Position numbers and translations under genes: made by a program. Shown piece by piece: positions 35,820 to 46,245 of a stretch of DNA of 64,000 bases (its first letter is position 1; each line of letters begins with the position of its first letter). This DNA is from Catenovulum sediminis (GTDB lineage Bacteria; Pseudomonadota; Gammaproteobacteria; Enterobacterales; Alteromonadaceae): NCBI RefSeq assembly GCF_040270295.1, contig NZ_JBELOE010000209.1, one strand, 5' to 3'. Under the pieces are notes generated by a model. The model saw only the letters and a program-made list of their open reading frames with translations, did no database searches and was not told the DNA's origin.

Positions 35820-38528
35820 TTATAGCTGTCGTTTAACTTCAACTATTTCAAATACTTCAATCATATCGCCAACTTTAACATCGTTATAGTTTTTAACGCC
35901 GATACCACATTCTGTGCCTTTACGCACTTCTGCAACATCGTCTTTAAAGCGACGTAAGGATTCTAATTCACCTTCGTAGATAACAACATTATCGCGCAGT
36001 ACACGAATTGGGTTGTTACGCTTCACATTACCTTCAGTTACCATACAACCTGCGATTGCACCAATTTTAGGCGATTTAAAGACATCACGAACTTCGGCTA
36101 AACCAATGATTTCTTGTTTGAATTCAGGGTCTAGCATACCACTCATTGCCAGCTTAACTTCATCAATTAAGTCATAAATAACTGAGTAATATCTTAGTTC
36201 TAACGCTTCCGTTTCAATTGTTTTACGCGCGGTTGCATCTGCACGAACATTAAAACCTAGCAGGATAGCTGAAGAAGCGGCCGCTAATGATGCATCCGTT
36301 TCGGTAATACCACCGACACCACTACCGATAATTTTAACTTTCACTTCTTCAGTAGATAACTTAAGCAATGAATCAGAGATGGCTTCTAATGAACCTTGAA
36401 CATCCGCTTTCACAACAATGTTCAATTCTTTGACATCGCCTTCAGTCATGTTAGAGAACATGTTTTCAAGCTTAGCTTTTTGTTGACGTGCAAGCTTAAC
36501 TTCACGGAATTTACCTTGACGTTTAAGCGAAACTTCACGTGCCTTTTTCTCATCTCGAACCGCAGTCGCTTCATCACCTGCCGCAGGGACGCCAGATAAA
36601 CCTAAAATCTCGACTGGAATAGATGGACCGGCTTCGTCGATATCTTTACCATTTTCATCTTTCATTGCACGAATACGACCGTATTCCAAGCCACAAAGAA
36701 TGATATCGCCTTTTTTCAGTCGACCGGATTGAACTAAAATACTGGCAACAGGACCACGGCCTTTGTCAAGTTTAGACTCGATAACAATACCTGAAGCCAA
36801 TCCTTCATGTACTGCATCTAAATCAATCATTTCTGATTGCAATAAAATGGCTTCTAACAGGTCATCAATACCTTGCCCTGATTTTGCAGATACGTGACAG
36901 AATTGAACATCACCACCCCAATCTTCAGGGATAATATCATGCTGTGCTAATTCGTTTTTAACGCGATCTGGATCCGCTTCTTCTTTATCAATCTTGTTAA
37001 CCGCAACCACCACAGGTACTTCTGCTGCTTTTGCGTGTTGAACCGCTTCAATTGTTTGCGGCATGACGCCATCATCAGCGGCAACCACCAAAACAACAAT
37101 ATCAGTTGCTTTTGCACCGCGAGCACGCATTGCAGTAAAGGCCGCGTGACCCGGTGTATCTAAGAACGAGATCATACCTTGATCTGTTTCTACGTGATAA
37201 GCACCAATATGCTGGGTAATACCACCGGCTTCGCCTGAAGCAACTTTTGCGCGGCGAATATGGTCAAGCAGTGACGTTTTACCATGGTCAACGTGACCCA
37301 TAACCGTCACAACTGGCGGACGTCGACGAACTTCAGTTTGCTCACCACGGTTTGCCAACAAATCCTCTTCCATTGCGTTTTCGCTAACCGCAACCCCTTT
37401 ATGGCCCATTTCTTCAACAACTAATAAAGCTGTTTCTTGGTCTATCACCTGATTAATGGTGACCATAGCACCCATTTTCATCATAGCTTTAATCACTTCT
37501 GTGCCTTTAACAGCCATCTTGGCAGCTAAGTCAGCAACTGTGATGGTCTCACCGATACGAACTTCATGTTGTGTCGGGGAAACTGGCTTCTGGAAACTAT
37601 GTTGCATGTTTTTAGGTGTAAATATTTTCTTGCGTTTGCCTTTAGGTGCACGACTACTGGCAACTGCTTGCGCTTCTTCATCTTTTTTCGACGTCTTCTT
37701 CTTACGTCGGCGAGAACCTTTCTCTTCTTTGCGCTCTTGCTCTGCTTCTGCTTCTTGTGCATAACGAGAAGAGTGACTGTGAATTTCTTTTTTCTCTTCT
37801 TCTTTACGGCGCGCTTCTTCAGCTGCCCAACGTTCAGCATTTTCTTCGGCTAATCGTTTTGCTTCTTCAGCAATACGTGCAGCTTCTTCTTCTGCTTTGC
37901 GTTTTTCTTCAGCTTCTTTTTTCTCGCGTAGCGCAATTTCTTCCGGTGTTTCTACGTGTTTAGGCTTTTTAGCCTCTACTTTAGCGGGCGCTTTTTTGCT
38001 TTCTGCGGGTTTAGCTGCAGTCTTAGCTTCAGGAGTTGACTGTCCTTCGGTTTTTTCAGCTTCTTGCTTAGCTTTTGCTTCTGCGTCACGTTTCGCTTGT
38101 TCTTCTGCTTCACGTTTTGCTTTTTCTTCTGCTTCGCGTTTCGCCTGCTCTTCTGCCTCACGCTTAGCTTGCTCTTCCGCTTCACGTTTTGCTTCTTCTG
38201 CAGCTTGCTTTTGCTGTTCTAACGAACTTGCTTTTACATAAGTCCGTTTTTTACGTACTTCAACTTGCACAGATTTGGCTTTGCCATGCGAACCAGAAAC
38301 ACTTAACGTGCTTTTAGTTTTTCGTTGCAAAGTCATTTTGCTTGGTTGTGACGCTGTATCATCACCACCATGCTGTTTACTTAAATAGGTCAATAAAGTC
38401 TCTTTCTCTTGCTCTGTAACTTGACTATTGGGTTGTTTAGTTAACCCAGCTTCTGCAAATTGTTGAACTAATTTTTCAACTGTCGTACCTACATCTGCGG
38501 CAAGTTTATCTATTGATACATCTGACAT
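35820..38528 (-). CDS. infB: Translation initiation factor IF-2
   Basis: The GTPase that brings fMet-tRNA to the 30S subunit and promotes subunit joining, 902 residues. An N-terminal IF2-N domain is followed by a highly charged Lys/Arg/Glu/Ala coiled coil with repeated AKREAEEQ-type heptads (about 120-260). The GTP-binding domain has GHVDHGKT, DTPGH and NKID; beta-barrel and C-terminal fMet-binding domains complete it. A slightly variable repeat number in the coiled coil is normal. Confidence 0.97.
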   Translation of the reverse strand: MSDVSIDKLAADVGTTVEKLVQQFAEAGLTKQPNSQVTEQEKETLLTYLSKQHGGDDTASQPSKMTLQRKTKSTLSVSGSHGKAKSVQVEVRKKRTYVKASSLEQQKQAAEEAKREAEEQAKREAEEQAKREAEEKAKREAEEQAKRDAEAKAKQEAEKTEGQSTPEAKTAAKPAESKKAPAKVEAKKPKHVETPEEIALREKKEAEEKRKAEEEAARIAEEAKRLAEENAERWAAEEARRKEEEKKEIHSHSSRYAQEAEAEQERKEEKGSRRRKKKTSKKDEEAQAVASSRAPKGKRKKIFTPKNMQHSFQKPVSPTQHEVRIGETITVADLAAKMAVKGTEVIKAMMKMGAMVTINQVIDQETALLVVEEMGHKGVAVSENAMEEDLLANRGEQTEVRRRPPVVTVMGHVDHGKTSLLDHIRRAKVASGEAGGITQHIGAYHVETDQGMISFLDTPGHAAFTAMRARGAKATDIVVLVVAADDGVMPQTIEAVQHAKAAEVPVVVAVNKIDKEEADPDRVKNELAQHDIIPEDWGGDVQFCHVSAKSGQGIDDLLEAILLQSEMIDLDAVHEGLASGIVIESKLDKGRGPVASILVQSGRLKKGDIILCGLEYGRIRAMKDENGKDIDEAGPSIPVEILGLSGVPAAGDEATAVRDEKKAREVSLKRQGKFREVKLARQQKAKLENMFSNMTEGDVKELNIVVKADVQGSLEAISDSLLKLSTEEVKVKIIGSGVGGITETDASLAAASSAILLGFNVRADATARKTIETEALELRYYSVIYDLIDEVKLAMSGMLDPEFKQEIIGLAEVRDVFKSPKIGAIAGCMVTEGNVKRNNPIRVLRDNVVIYEGELESLRRFKDDVAEVRKGTECGIGVKNYNDVKVGDMIEVFEIVEVKRQL

Positions 38529-38548
38529 TCAGTTCTACCTCCGCCGTT

Positions 38549-40057
38549 TTATTCAGCTTCGTTTTCGCCACCGAACCAACATATGTTGCGGGCTTTCATA
38601 ATTAATTTACCTGCGCTTTCTTCATCCAAACCTTCAACGTCAGACAAATCATCTACCCCTTGCTCGGCGAGGTCTTCTAATGTGCAAACGCCACGACTAG
38701 CTAGAACAAATGCCAAATGGCGTTCAAGCCCTTCTAGGTTTAACAAATCATCAGCCGGCTCTGTATTTTCCAGCGATTCTTCATTCGCCAGTGCCAGGGT
38801 TGTAAGCGCAGCTTTGGCTCTTGACCGAAGCTCTTCAACTATATTTTCATCAAATCCTTCTATTTCCAGCAACTCGTTTACTGGAACATATGCAACTTCT
38901 TCAAGACTAGAGAAACCTTCTTCAACTAATACAGTTGCAAAATCTTCATCTATATCGAGTTTATCAGTGAATAATGTCATCAATTTATCAGCTTCGGCTT
39001 GATGTTTTTCTGACATGTCTTCAACTGTCATAACGTTCAACTCCCATCCTGTGAGTTGACTTGCTAATCTTACATTTTGGCCACTTCGACCAATCGCTTG
39101 CGCTAGGTTATCAGCTTCAACCGCGATATCCATTGTGCGTTTGTCTTCATCAACAATAATGGATGCGACATCAGCAGGCGCCATGGCGTTAATAACGTAT
39201 TGCGCCGGATTGTCATCAAATAAGACGATATCAATACGCTCACCATCTAACTCACCCGAGACAGCCTGTACACGAGAACCTCGCATACCAACACAAGCCC
39301 CTACTGGGTCAATACGTTTATCATTGGTTTTAACCGCAATTTTCGCACGTGAACCCGGATCTCGAGCGGCAGCACGAATTTCCAACATTTCTTCACCAAT
39401 TTCGGGTACTTCAATGCGGAACAATTCAATCAGCATCTCAGGTCGAGTTCGACTCATGATTAACTGAGGGCCGCGTGCTTCTGGTTTAATTTCGTATAAC
39501 AAACCACGGACTCTGTCACCCGGTCTAAATGTTTCGCGTGGTAATAACTCTTCACGACGAATGACAGCTTCTGCGTTATTACCCAAATCCAGAATCACAC
39601 CATCTCGACTGGCTTTTTTAACCACACCCGTTAACAACTCACCAACTCTTTCTTCGTATTCTTCAATAATTTGCGCTCTTTCCGCTTCGCGAACTTTCTG
39701 CACTATTACTTGTTTAGCTGTTTGAGTTGTGATGCGGTCAAATTGAATGGATTCAATTTCTTCTTCAGCATAATCGCCCAGTTGAATATCCGGCTGCTCA
39801 AATTGAGCTGCTTCTAATCCAATTTCAGCATAAGGATGCTCTAAGCCATTACCACTATCTTCCACCACTTTCCAACGACGAAATGTGATAAAATCGCCTG
39901 TTTTGCGATCAATACTGACACGAACTTCAATGTCACCTTCGTATTTTTTCTTGGTTGCCATGGCAATGGCTGATTCCAACGCCTGAAAAATTTTCTCACG
40001 AGGAACCGCTTTTTCATTTGATACAGCTTCCGCTACTAACAAGATCTCTTTATTCAT
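38549..40057 (-). CDS. nusA: Transcription termination/antitermination factor NusA
   Basis: A 502-residue RNA polymerase-binding factor for pausing, termination and antitermination. It has an N-terminal polymerase-binding domain, S1 (RVGELLTGVVKK), two KH domains (VGACVGMRGSRVQAV; LAQAIGRSGQNVRLA) and two C-terminal acidic repeats typical of gammaproteobacteria. It lies 20 nt upstream of infB. Confidence 0.97.
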   Translation of the reverse strand: MNKEILLVAEAVSNEKAVPREKIFQALESAIAMATKKKYEGDIEVRVSIDRKTGDFITFRRWKVVEDSGNGLEHPYAEIGLEAAQFEQPDIQLGDYAEEEIESIQFDRITTQTAKQVIVQKVREAERAQIIEEYEERVGELLTGVVKKASRDGVILDLGNNAEAVIRREELLPRETFRPGDRVRGLLYEIKPEARGPQLIMSRTRPEMLIELFRIEVPEIGEEMLEIRAAARDPGSRAKIAVKTNDKRIDPVGACVGMRGSRVQAVSGELDGERIDIVLFDDNPAQYVINAMAPADVASIIVDEDKRTMDIAVEADNLAQAIGRSGQNVRLASQLTGWELNVMTVEDMSEKHQAEADKLMTLFTDKLDIDEDFATVLVEEGFSSLEEVAYVPVNELLEIEGFDENIVEELRSRAKAALTTLALANEESLENTEPADDLLNLEGLERHLAFVLASRGVCTLEDLAEQGVDDLSDVEGLDEESAGKLIMKARNICWFGGENEAE

Positions 40058-40081
40058 TATTCAGCCTCGCTACCTGGGTTC

Positions 40082-40537
40082 CTAAAACTGAGGAACAACC
40101 TGTGCCTTATCAATATTTTTAAATGGAATTAAGTACTCTTCTCGGTCTACTTCAAGCACAATCGAATTACCTTCAACGCCTTGCAAGATGCCTTTAAATT
40201 TGCGTCGCCCTTCTACCGGCATGCGGGTTTTTACATTCAGCTGATAGCCGATATAGGGAGGATAGTGTTCATTTTTGAACAATAATCTGTCCATACCCGG
40301 TGAGGATACTTCTAATACATATTCGCCAGAGATTGGATCTTCAACATCCAGTACAGCACTTACTTGTCTGCTGACTTCAGCACAATCATCAACACCAATA
40401 CCATTAGCGTGATCTATGTAAACCCTTAAAATAGAGTGTTTGCCCGCTCGAACAAACTCGATACCCCATAAATTAAAGCCTGTAGCCGCAACGGCCTGAG
40501 CAACTATTGGCTCTAGCTGTAACTCTTGTTTTGACAA
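40082..40537 (-). CDS. rimP: Ribosome maturation factor RimP
   Basis: A 151-residue 30S assembly factor. I place the start at the TTG at 40535-40537, with AGAGG 5 nt upstream, because the protein then begins like E. coli RimP and has its length. The longer frame to 40603 would read through the tRNA-operon terminator hairpin and is rejected. Core motifs are VDDCAEVSRQVSAVLDVEDP and LEVSSPGMDR. The first gene after tRNA-fMet, as in the E. coli metY-rimP-nusA-infB operon. Confidence 0.95.
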   Translation of the reverse strand: MSKQELQLEPIVAQAVAATGFNLWGIEFVRAGKHSILRVYIDHANGIGVDDCAEVSRQVSAVLDVEDPISGEYVLEVSSPGMDRLLFKNEHYPPYIGYQLNVKTRMPVEGRRKFKGILQGVEGNSIVLEVDREEYLIPFKNIDKAQVVPQF

Positions 40538-40572
40538 TCTAACCTCTAAATATTTCGAAAATACAAAATAAA

Positions 40573-40597
40573 AAGCCCCGACTTGCGACCGGGGCTT
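40573..40597 (-). terminator. Terminator between tRNA-fMet and rimP
   Basis: Minus strand AAGCCCCG...CGGGGCTTTTT, an 8-bp stem with a 9-nt loop and T-run. It must be partly read through if rimP-nusA-infB are expressed from the upstream promoter, as known for the homologous E. coli operon. Confidence 0.85.
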
Positions 40598-40616
40598 CTT
40601 CAACTATAAAACCGGT

Positions 40617-40693
<77 letters not shown>

Positions 40694-40768
40694 ACAATGG
40701 CAAGCATTATAGTGATCTGAAGGAATAAATTCAAACCTAATGCCAAACCCGGTACTACTTTTATAAGT

Positions 40769-40854
40769 TGGTGCCGTGAGCGGGACTTGAACCCGCACGA
40801 GCAATGCTCACCACCCCCTCAAGATGGCGTGTCTACCAATTCCACCACCACGGC
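40769..40854 (-). tRNA. tRNA-Leu (GAG)
   Basis: An 86-nt class II tRNA with acceptor GCCGTGG/TCACGGC, anticodon loop TTGAGGG (GAG), a long variable arm and encoded CCA. It lies 16 nt past secG, matching E. coli secG-leuU. Confidence 0.96.
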
Positions 40855-40870
40855 CTGAAACTTATAAATT

Positions 40871-41212
40871 TTACTCTGGAATATCTTGAGAGGTTTTATC
40901 AGCTGCAGGAATTTCTTCATTGATAACCTGCTGCTCTCCAACTGGCACTTCTAACTCTGCCCACTCATCCGTTGCTTCGTTTTGTTTAGCAGACATACCA
41001 CCTAACAATAAACACAGAACGAAAAAACCAGTTGCTAAAACTGTAGTGGTTTTAGTTAAAAAGTTGCCTGCACCCGATGAACCGAATACAGTCCCTGATG
41101 AACCTGAGCCAAATGATGCCCCCATATCTGCACCTTTACCTTGTTGAATCAAGATAAAACCGATTAGGGCTACCGAAATAACAATGTATGCTACCAATAA
41201 AACTTCAAACAT
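40871..41212 (-). CDS. secG: Preprotein translocase subunit SecG
   Basis: A 113-residue inner-membrane component of SecYEG. Two membrane helices (about 3-23 and 52-72) flank the conserved loop IQQGKGADMGASFGSGSSGTVFGSSG, known by its GKGAD core. The acidic C-terminal tail is typical. The start abuts the tpiA stop. Confidence 0.95.
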   Translation of the reverse strand: MFEVLLVAYIVISVALIGFILIQQGKGADMGASFGSGSSGTVFGSSGAGNFLTKTTTVLATGFFVLCLLLGGMSAKQNEATDEWAELEVPVGEQQVINEEIPAADKTSQDIPE

Positions 41213-41980
41213 TTAATTCACCAATGCCGTTTGACATATTTCAATAAATTTTTCCGGAATTAAACTCGCACCACCTATTAATCCACCATCGATATCTGGT
41301 TGAGCAAAATAGGATGCGGCATTTTCCGGCGTCACACTGCCACCATATAGAATACAAACACTTTTCGCAGTAGTTGGACATACTGAGGATATCATCCCTC
41401 GTATAAAACGATGTACATCCTGCGCTAATTCGGGCGAGGCCGGTTTACCGGTTCCCACTGCCCAAATTGGTTCATATGCAATAATACAGTCTTTAAATGC
41501 GGTTTTTCCACCAATATGTAAAACAGCTTCAATTTGAGCTGTTAAACGAGAAAAAGTTTTGCCTTTTTCATATTCTTCTGTGGTTTCACCCACACAAAGA
41601 ATAGGTTTAAGTCCTACACTTTGTGCTTTTACAAACTTTTCTGCCGTTGTAATTGAGCTTTCATTAAAGAGTGAACGCCTTTCTGAGTGACCACAAATCA
41701 CCCATTTACAACCACTTTCTTTCGCTAAGTGAGCGGAGATTTCTCCGGTCAGTGCCCCTTTATCCAACTCATTAATATTTTGTGCAGCCAGAATAATTTC
41801 AAGCTTATTCTGTATTATTTTTTCATCAATGTAGCTGTATAGAGTTGCTGGTGGACTGATGACAACTTGTAATTGTTTATCAACGCCTGATTCTTGTATC
41901 TGTTGAAGCAGATTATCAGCTAACTGGCGACTACCATTCATTTTCCAGTTAGCGGCCACAACGGGCTTTCTTATTGTCAT
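41213..41980 (-). CDS. tpiA: Triosephosphate isomerase
   Basis: Interconverts dihydroxyacetone phosphate and glyceraldehyde-3-phosphate. About 255 residues from the ATG at 41978-41980, which has GGAG 7 nt upstream; a Met four codons earlier overlaps that site. Catalytic residues are visible: Lys in NWKMNGS, His in CGHSERR and Glu in AYEPIWAVGTG. It sits between glmM and secG, unlike in E. coli where tpiA is elsewhere, but as in many other gammaproteobacteria. Confidence 0.97.
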   Translation of the reverse strand: MTIRKPVVAANWKMNGSRQLADNLLQQIQESGVDKQLQVVISPPATLYSYIDEKIIQNKLEIILAAQNINELDKGALTGEISAHLAKESGCKWVICGHSERRSLFNESSITTAEKFVKAQSVGLKPILCVGETTEEYEKGKTFSRLTAQIEAVLHIGGKTAFKDCIIAYEPIWAVGTGKPASPELAQDVHRFIRGMISSVCPTTAKSVCILYGGSVTPENAASYFAQPDIDGGLIGGASLIPEKFIEICQTALVN

Positions 41981-42050
41981 GAGCCACTCCATTTTAAAGC
42001 GGGCGAGATTGTAACTATCATCGCCCTTGGATACAAGAGGTAATAGAACT

Positions 42051-43388
42051 TTAATTCACCGCTTGTTGCACTGTATCTGCTATTTGTTGTGCAAATTTGT
42101 CAACATCGGCTAAATTTTCACCTTCCACCATAACTCGAATGACTGGCTCTGTTCCTGATTTACGCATCAACACTCGACCCGTATCACCTAGCGCACATTC
42201 AACGTCACGTACTGCTTGTTTAACTTGTTCACTCTCAAGCGGCTGTTGCCCTTCGCCAAAACGCACGTTAATCAATTTTTGCGGGTATTTGTCCATCCCT
42301 AGGCTTAATTCGTACAAGGACATTTGCGAAGTTTGCATCGCTCGTAATACCTGTAAGCCTGAAATAATACCGTCTCCGGTTGAGGTCATATGCAGGTTAA
42401 TGATGTGTCCTGAACTTTCACCACCAATAAACCAGCCATTTTCTTTTAATAACTCCAGCACGTAACGATCGCCGACTTTACTTCTTAAAAATGGAATGCC
42501 AAGACGTTTAACGCCTATTTCCATGCCTAGGTTACTCATCACAGTACCTACAACCCCACCATGCATTTCTCCGCGTCGAAGTGCATCGCGCGCGATAATA
42601 AAGACCAGCTGATCGCCATCAATTACGTTGCCTTTGTGATCAACCATCATTAATCGGTCACCATCGCCATCGAGTGCGAATCCAACGTCTGCTTGGGTTT
42701 CTAGGACCTTTGCTTTTAATGCATTTAGTGAGGTTGCGCCACAGTTTAAGTTGATATTGACCCCATCTGGCGAGGTACCGATATCAATCACTTCTGCACC
42801 CAATTCACGTAGCACATTAGGCGCGATATGGTAGGTTGCACCATTGGCGCAATCTACAACAATCTTCAAACCTTTCAATGACATATCTGATGGATACCGG
42901 CTTTTACAAAACTCAATATAACGACCTGCCGCATCATCAATACGCTTTGCTTTACCTAATTTGCCTGATTCGACAATGCTCATTGGTTTGTCAAGCTCGG
43001 CTTCAATCGCTAATTCCAAGTCATCTCCGAGTTTTGTCCCATCTTTTGAGAAAAACTTAATTCCATTATCTTGATAAGGGTTGTGAGATGCACTAATTAC
43101 AATACCTGCGTCGGCTCTAAACGTGCGACTTAAATACGCTATTGCGGGTGTTGGCATTGGACCTAATAGGCCAATATTCACACCTGCAGCAGACAAACCA
43201 GACTCCAATGCGGATTCCAACATATAGCCTGAAATCCGCGTGTCTTTACCAATTAAAACCTTGTGCGTGCCTTGTTGCGATAATACACGCCCCACTGCCC
43301 AGCCTAATTTCAAGACAAACTCTGGGGTAATAACGCCTTTCCCAACTTCACCTCGTATTCCGTCGGTGCCAAAATATTGTTTATTCAT
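42051..43388 (-). CDS. glmM: Phosphoglucosamine mutase
   Basis: Converts glucosamine-6-P to glucosamine-1-P for UDP-GlcNAc, peptidoglycan and LPS. The 445-residue protein has the phosphoserine loop in VISASHNPYQDNG, the metal loop DGDGDR and the sugar loop GGESSGH. It starts 1 nt after folP ends, as in the E. coli ftsH-folP-glmM operon. Confidence 0.97.
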   Translation of the reverse strand: MNKQYFGTDGIRGEVGKGVITPEFVLKLGWAVGRVLSQQGTHKVLIGKDTRISGYMLESALESGLSAAGVNIGLLGPMPTPAIAYLSRTFRADAGIVISASHNPYQDNGIKFFSKDGTKLGDDLELAIEAELDKPMSIVESGKLGKAKRIDDAAGRYIEFCKSRYPSDMSLKGLKIVVDCANGATYHIAPNVLRELGAEVIDIGTSPDGVNINLNCGATSLNALKAKVLETQADVGFALDGDGDRLMMVDHKGNVIDGDQLVFIIARDALRRGEMHGGVVGTVMSNLGMEIGVKRLGIPFLRSKVGDRYVLELLKENGWFIGGESSGHIINLHMTSTGDGIISGLQVLRAMQTSQMSLYELSLGMDKYPQKLINVRFGEGQQPLESEQVKQAVRDVECALGDTGRVLMRKSGTEPVIRVMVEGENLADVDKFAQQIADTVQQAVN

Positions 43389-43389
43389 T

Positions 43390-44214
43390 TTATATCTCCT
43401 TAACCGTAGCTTGATATACAGCTAAAGCGTCTGCCGTTTCAGCTACATCATGTACTCTGATTATTCTTGCACCGTTTAATGCGGCTATGGTTGCGCCTGC
43501 TATACTCGCAGCTGTTCTATTGTGTGGTGGCCGACCGGTTACTGCTCCGAGCATAGATTTGCGCGATAAACCGGCTAACAGCGGAACACCTAATTCTTTA
43601 AATTGAGAAAATTGCGCCAGTATTTGATAATTATGCTGCACGGTTTTACCAAATCCAAAACCCGGATCCAATACGATCCGCTCTAAATTTATTCCGCTAT
43701 TTAGACAACTTTGCATGCGCTGATTTAAAAACGTTTTAACTTCACTGATGACGTCTGCGTAAGCAATATTATCTTGCATATTGATTGGATTACCACGCAT
43801 GTGCATGAGACATACCATTACATCTGAAGCTGCGATTGTCTCAATCGCGCCCTCTTCTGCCAGTGCTTTTACATCATTTATCATGTCAACACCGACCGCG
43901 ATGGCTTCTTTCATCAAGCCTGCTTTGTATGTATCTACCGAAATTGCAACATCAAATTCTTTGCGCAGCGCTTCTATAACAGGTATGACGCGCTCAATTT
44001 CGAGCTCCAAAGGCACATATTCTGCACCCGGGCGCGTAGACTCTCCTCCCACGTCAATAATATCTGCACCATCTTCAATCAGTTTTGCAACACGCTTTAG
44101 CGCTTGGTCTAATGCATTATATCGCCCACCGTCACTAAAACTATCCGGTGTCAAATTGACAATACCCATTATAAGCGGGCTTTCTTTCGATTTTAATAAG
44201 GATTGAATTTTCAT
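43390..44214 (-). CDS. folP: Dihydropteroate synthase
   Basis: Condenses p-aminobenzoate with dihydropterin pyrophosphate in folate synthesis; the sulfonamide target. The 274-residue TIM barrel has GIVNLTPDSFSDGG, VGGESTRPGA, the DPGFGFGKT loop and a final RVHDV motif. It lies between ftsH and glmM behind a strong hairpin. Confidence 0.97.
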   Translation of the reverse strand: MKIQSLLKSKESPLIMGIVNLTPDSFSDGGRYNALDQALKRVAKLIEDGADIIDVGGESTRPGAEYVPLELEIERVIPVIEALRKEFDVAISVDTYKAGLMKEAIAVGVDMINDVKALAEEGAIETIAASDVMVCLMHMRGNPINMQDNIAYADVISEVKTFLNQRMQSCLNSGINLERIVLDPGFGFGKTVQHNYQILAQFSQFKELGVPLLAGLSRKSMLGAVTGRPPHNRTAASIAGATIAALNGARIIRVHDVAETADALAVYQATVKEI

Positions 44215-44238
44215 CTAATACTTTTTAGGTGAGAAGTG

Positions 44239-44263
44239 AATAACCCCGCTGTGCGGGGTTATT
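44239..44263 (-). terminator. Hairpin between ftsH and folP
   Basis: AATAACCCCGC-ACA-GCGGGGTTATT, a perfect 11-bp stem, but only a short T-rich stretch follows on the minus strand. It may be a weak terminator or a transcript-processing site within the operon. Confidence 0.55.
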
Positions 44264-44271
44264 GATGGAGC

Positions 44272-46224
44272 TTATTTAGCAGGAATATCGTCAGTAGACG
44301 CGTCTACCTTTTTTTCACTGTCTGCGTTTTGTTCTTTACTATCTTTATCGCTATTATCACCACCAGATTGTCCGGTAGGCGGCTTGTTATCTTTATTCCA
44401 ATCTTGCGGCTCTCGAACTTCTGTTCTAGCCATTAGATCGTCTATTTGCTTAGCATCGATAGTTTCATATTTCATTAATGCATCTTTCATTGCATGTAGA
44501 ATATCAATATTTTCCGTTAACAGTTTTTCAGCTAGCTTATAGTTTCTATCCAACAAGCCTTTAATCTCACTATCGATAGCCTGTGCTGTTTCATCTGACA
44601 TGCTTTTCGACTTAGATGAACTGCGACCCATGAAGACTTCGCCTTCTTCATCAGCATACAAAATGGGTCCTAGTGCGTCAGACAACCCCCACTGAGTCAC
44701 CATTTTGCGCGCTATCTCGGTTGCCCGTTCAATATCATTTGAGGCGCCTGTTGTGACTTTATCCATACCATAAATAATTTTTTCAGCTAAACGGCCGCCA
44801 TACAAACTGGCAATCATACTTTCTAAATGCTGTTTACTATGACTGACTCTATCCTGTTCAGGCAAGTACATTGTTACCCCTAATGCGCGCCCTCTCGGAA
44901 TGATGCTGACTTTATAAACCGGATCATGCTCTGGCACTAAGCGTCCAACTATCGCATGGCCTGCTTCATGATAGGCGGTCATTTCTTTTTCAGCTTCGCT
45001 CATCACCATGGATTTGCGTTCCGCGCCCATCATAATTTTGTCTTTCGCTTTGTCGAATTCATCCATTGCAACTAAGCGTTTGTTATTACGTGCAGCAAAC
45101 AAGGCCGCTTCATTTACTAAGTTAGCCAAATCAGCACCTGAGAAACCCGGTGTACCACGCGCTATAACTGATGCATCGACATCATCACCTAAAGGTACTT
45201 TACGCATATGGACTTTTAAAATTTGCTCACGACCACGGACATCCGGTAAACCGACTACAACCTGTCTGTCAAAACGACCAGGGCGCAATAATGCTGGGTC
45301 AAGAACATCCGGACGGTTTGTCGCCGCAATGACAATGATACCTTCGTTGCCTTCAAAACCATCCATTTCAACTAACATTTGGTTAAGAGTTTGCTCACGC
45401 TCATCATGACCACCACCCAGTCCAGCGCCACGCTGACGGCCTACCGCATCAATTTCGTCAATGAAAATAATACAGGGAGCTGATTTTTTCGCCTGTTCAA
45501 ACATGTCTCGGACACGAGATGCACCAACACCAACAAACATTTCGACAAAGTCAGAACCTGAAATTGTAAAAAATGGCACTTTCGCTTCACCCGCTATGGC
45601 TTTAGCTAATAGTGTTTTACCGGTACCCGGCGGACCAACCATCAATACGCCTTTAGGAATTTTACCACCTAGTTTTTGGAACTTGCTTGGATCTCGCAGG
45701 TAATCAACTAATTCCACAACATCTTCTTTCGCTTCATCACAGCCGGCGACATCCGCAAAAGTTGTTTTAATTTGATCTTCACTCATCAAGCGAGCTTTAC
45801 TTTTACCAAAAGACATGGCGCCTTTACCGCCACCGCCTTGCATCTGGCGCATGAAAAAGATCCAAACTGCAATCAATAAAATCATCGGGAACCAAGAAAT
45901 AAAAATAGTGCCCAATAAACTCGGCTCTTCAGGTTCAACCCCTTGCACACGCACGTCTTTATTTAACAGTTCATCTAAGATTTTGTCATCACGCATTGGA
46001 AAAACGGTTTCAAAGCGTTCCCCGGTGCGTTTTGTACCAACAATCACGCCAGTTGAAGGATCAATTTTGACTTCACGGATCATGCCTTGGTCTACTTCTT
46101 TGACAAAAGCGCTGTATTCTAATTTACGCTCTGCTCCACCTCCTGGAGAAAAGCTTTGAAAAACAGTCATTAACACTACCGCGATAACGACCCATAAAAT
46201 TAAGTTTTTTGCCATATCACTCAA
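44272..46224 (-). CDS. ftsH: ATP-dependent zinc metalloprotease FtsH
   Basis: A membrane-bound AAA+ protease for SecY, LpxC and YccA quality control. The 650-residue protein has two membrane helices (about 7-23 and 105-124), Walker A GPPGTGKT, second region of homology and the zinc site HEAGH. The listed start is a TTG with GAGG 8 nt upstream; the ATG three codons in is the alternative. The C-terminal tail is Lys/Asp/Ser-rich. It lies 21 nt after rlmE, as in E. coli. Confidence 0.97.
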   Translation of the reverse strand: MSDMAKNLILWVVIAVVLMTVFQSFSPGGGAERKLEYSAFVKEVDQGMIREVKIDPSTGVIVGTKRTGERFETVFPMRDDKILDELLNKDVRVQGVEPEEPSLLGTIFISWFPMILLIAVWIFFMRQMQGGGGKGAMSFGKSKARLMSEDQIKTTFADVAGCDEAKEDVVELVDYLRDPSKFQKLGGKIPKGVLMVGPPGTGKTLLAKAIAGEAKVPFFTISGSDFVEMFVGVGASRVRDMFEQAKKSAPCIIFIDEIDAVGRQRGAGLGGGHDEREQTLNQMLVEMDGFEGNEGIIVIAATNRPDVLDPALLRPGRFDRQVVVGLPDVRGREQILKVHMRKVPLGDDVDASVIARGTPGFSGADLANLVNEAALFAARNNKRLVAMDEFDKAKDKIMMGAERKSMVMSEAEKEMTAYHEAGHAIVGRLVPEHDPVYKVSIIPRGRALGVTMYLPEQDRVSHSKQHLESMIASLYGGRLAEKIIYGMDKVTTGASNDIERATEIARKMVTQWGLSDALGPILYADEEGEVFMGRSSSKSKSMSDETAQAIDSEIKGLLDRNYKLAEKLLTENIDILHAMKDALMKYETIDAKQIDDLMARTEVREPQDWNKDNKPPTGQSGGDNSDKDSKEQNADSEKKVDASTDDIPAK

Positions 46225-46245
46225 GACACTAACCTCTTTGTCGAC

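Noticed and set aside
37526..38241. Long open frames overlapping the infB coiled-coil region on both strands
   Set aside because: They mirror the repetitive Lys/Arg/Glu/Ala codons of IF-2 and have no family resemblance.
40538..40603. Upstream extension of rimP in the same frame
   Set aside because: It would translate the tRNA-operon terminator hairpin and exceed the family length; the TTG with AGAGG at 40535-40537 gives the normal 151 residues.
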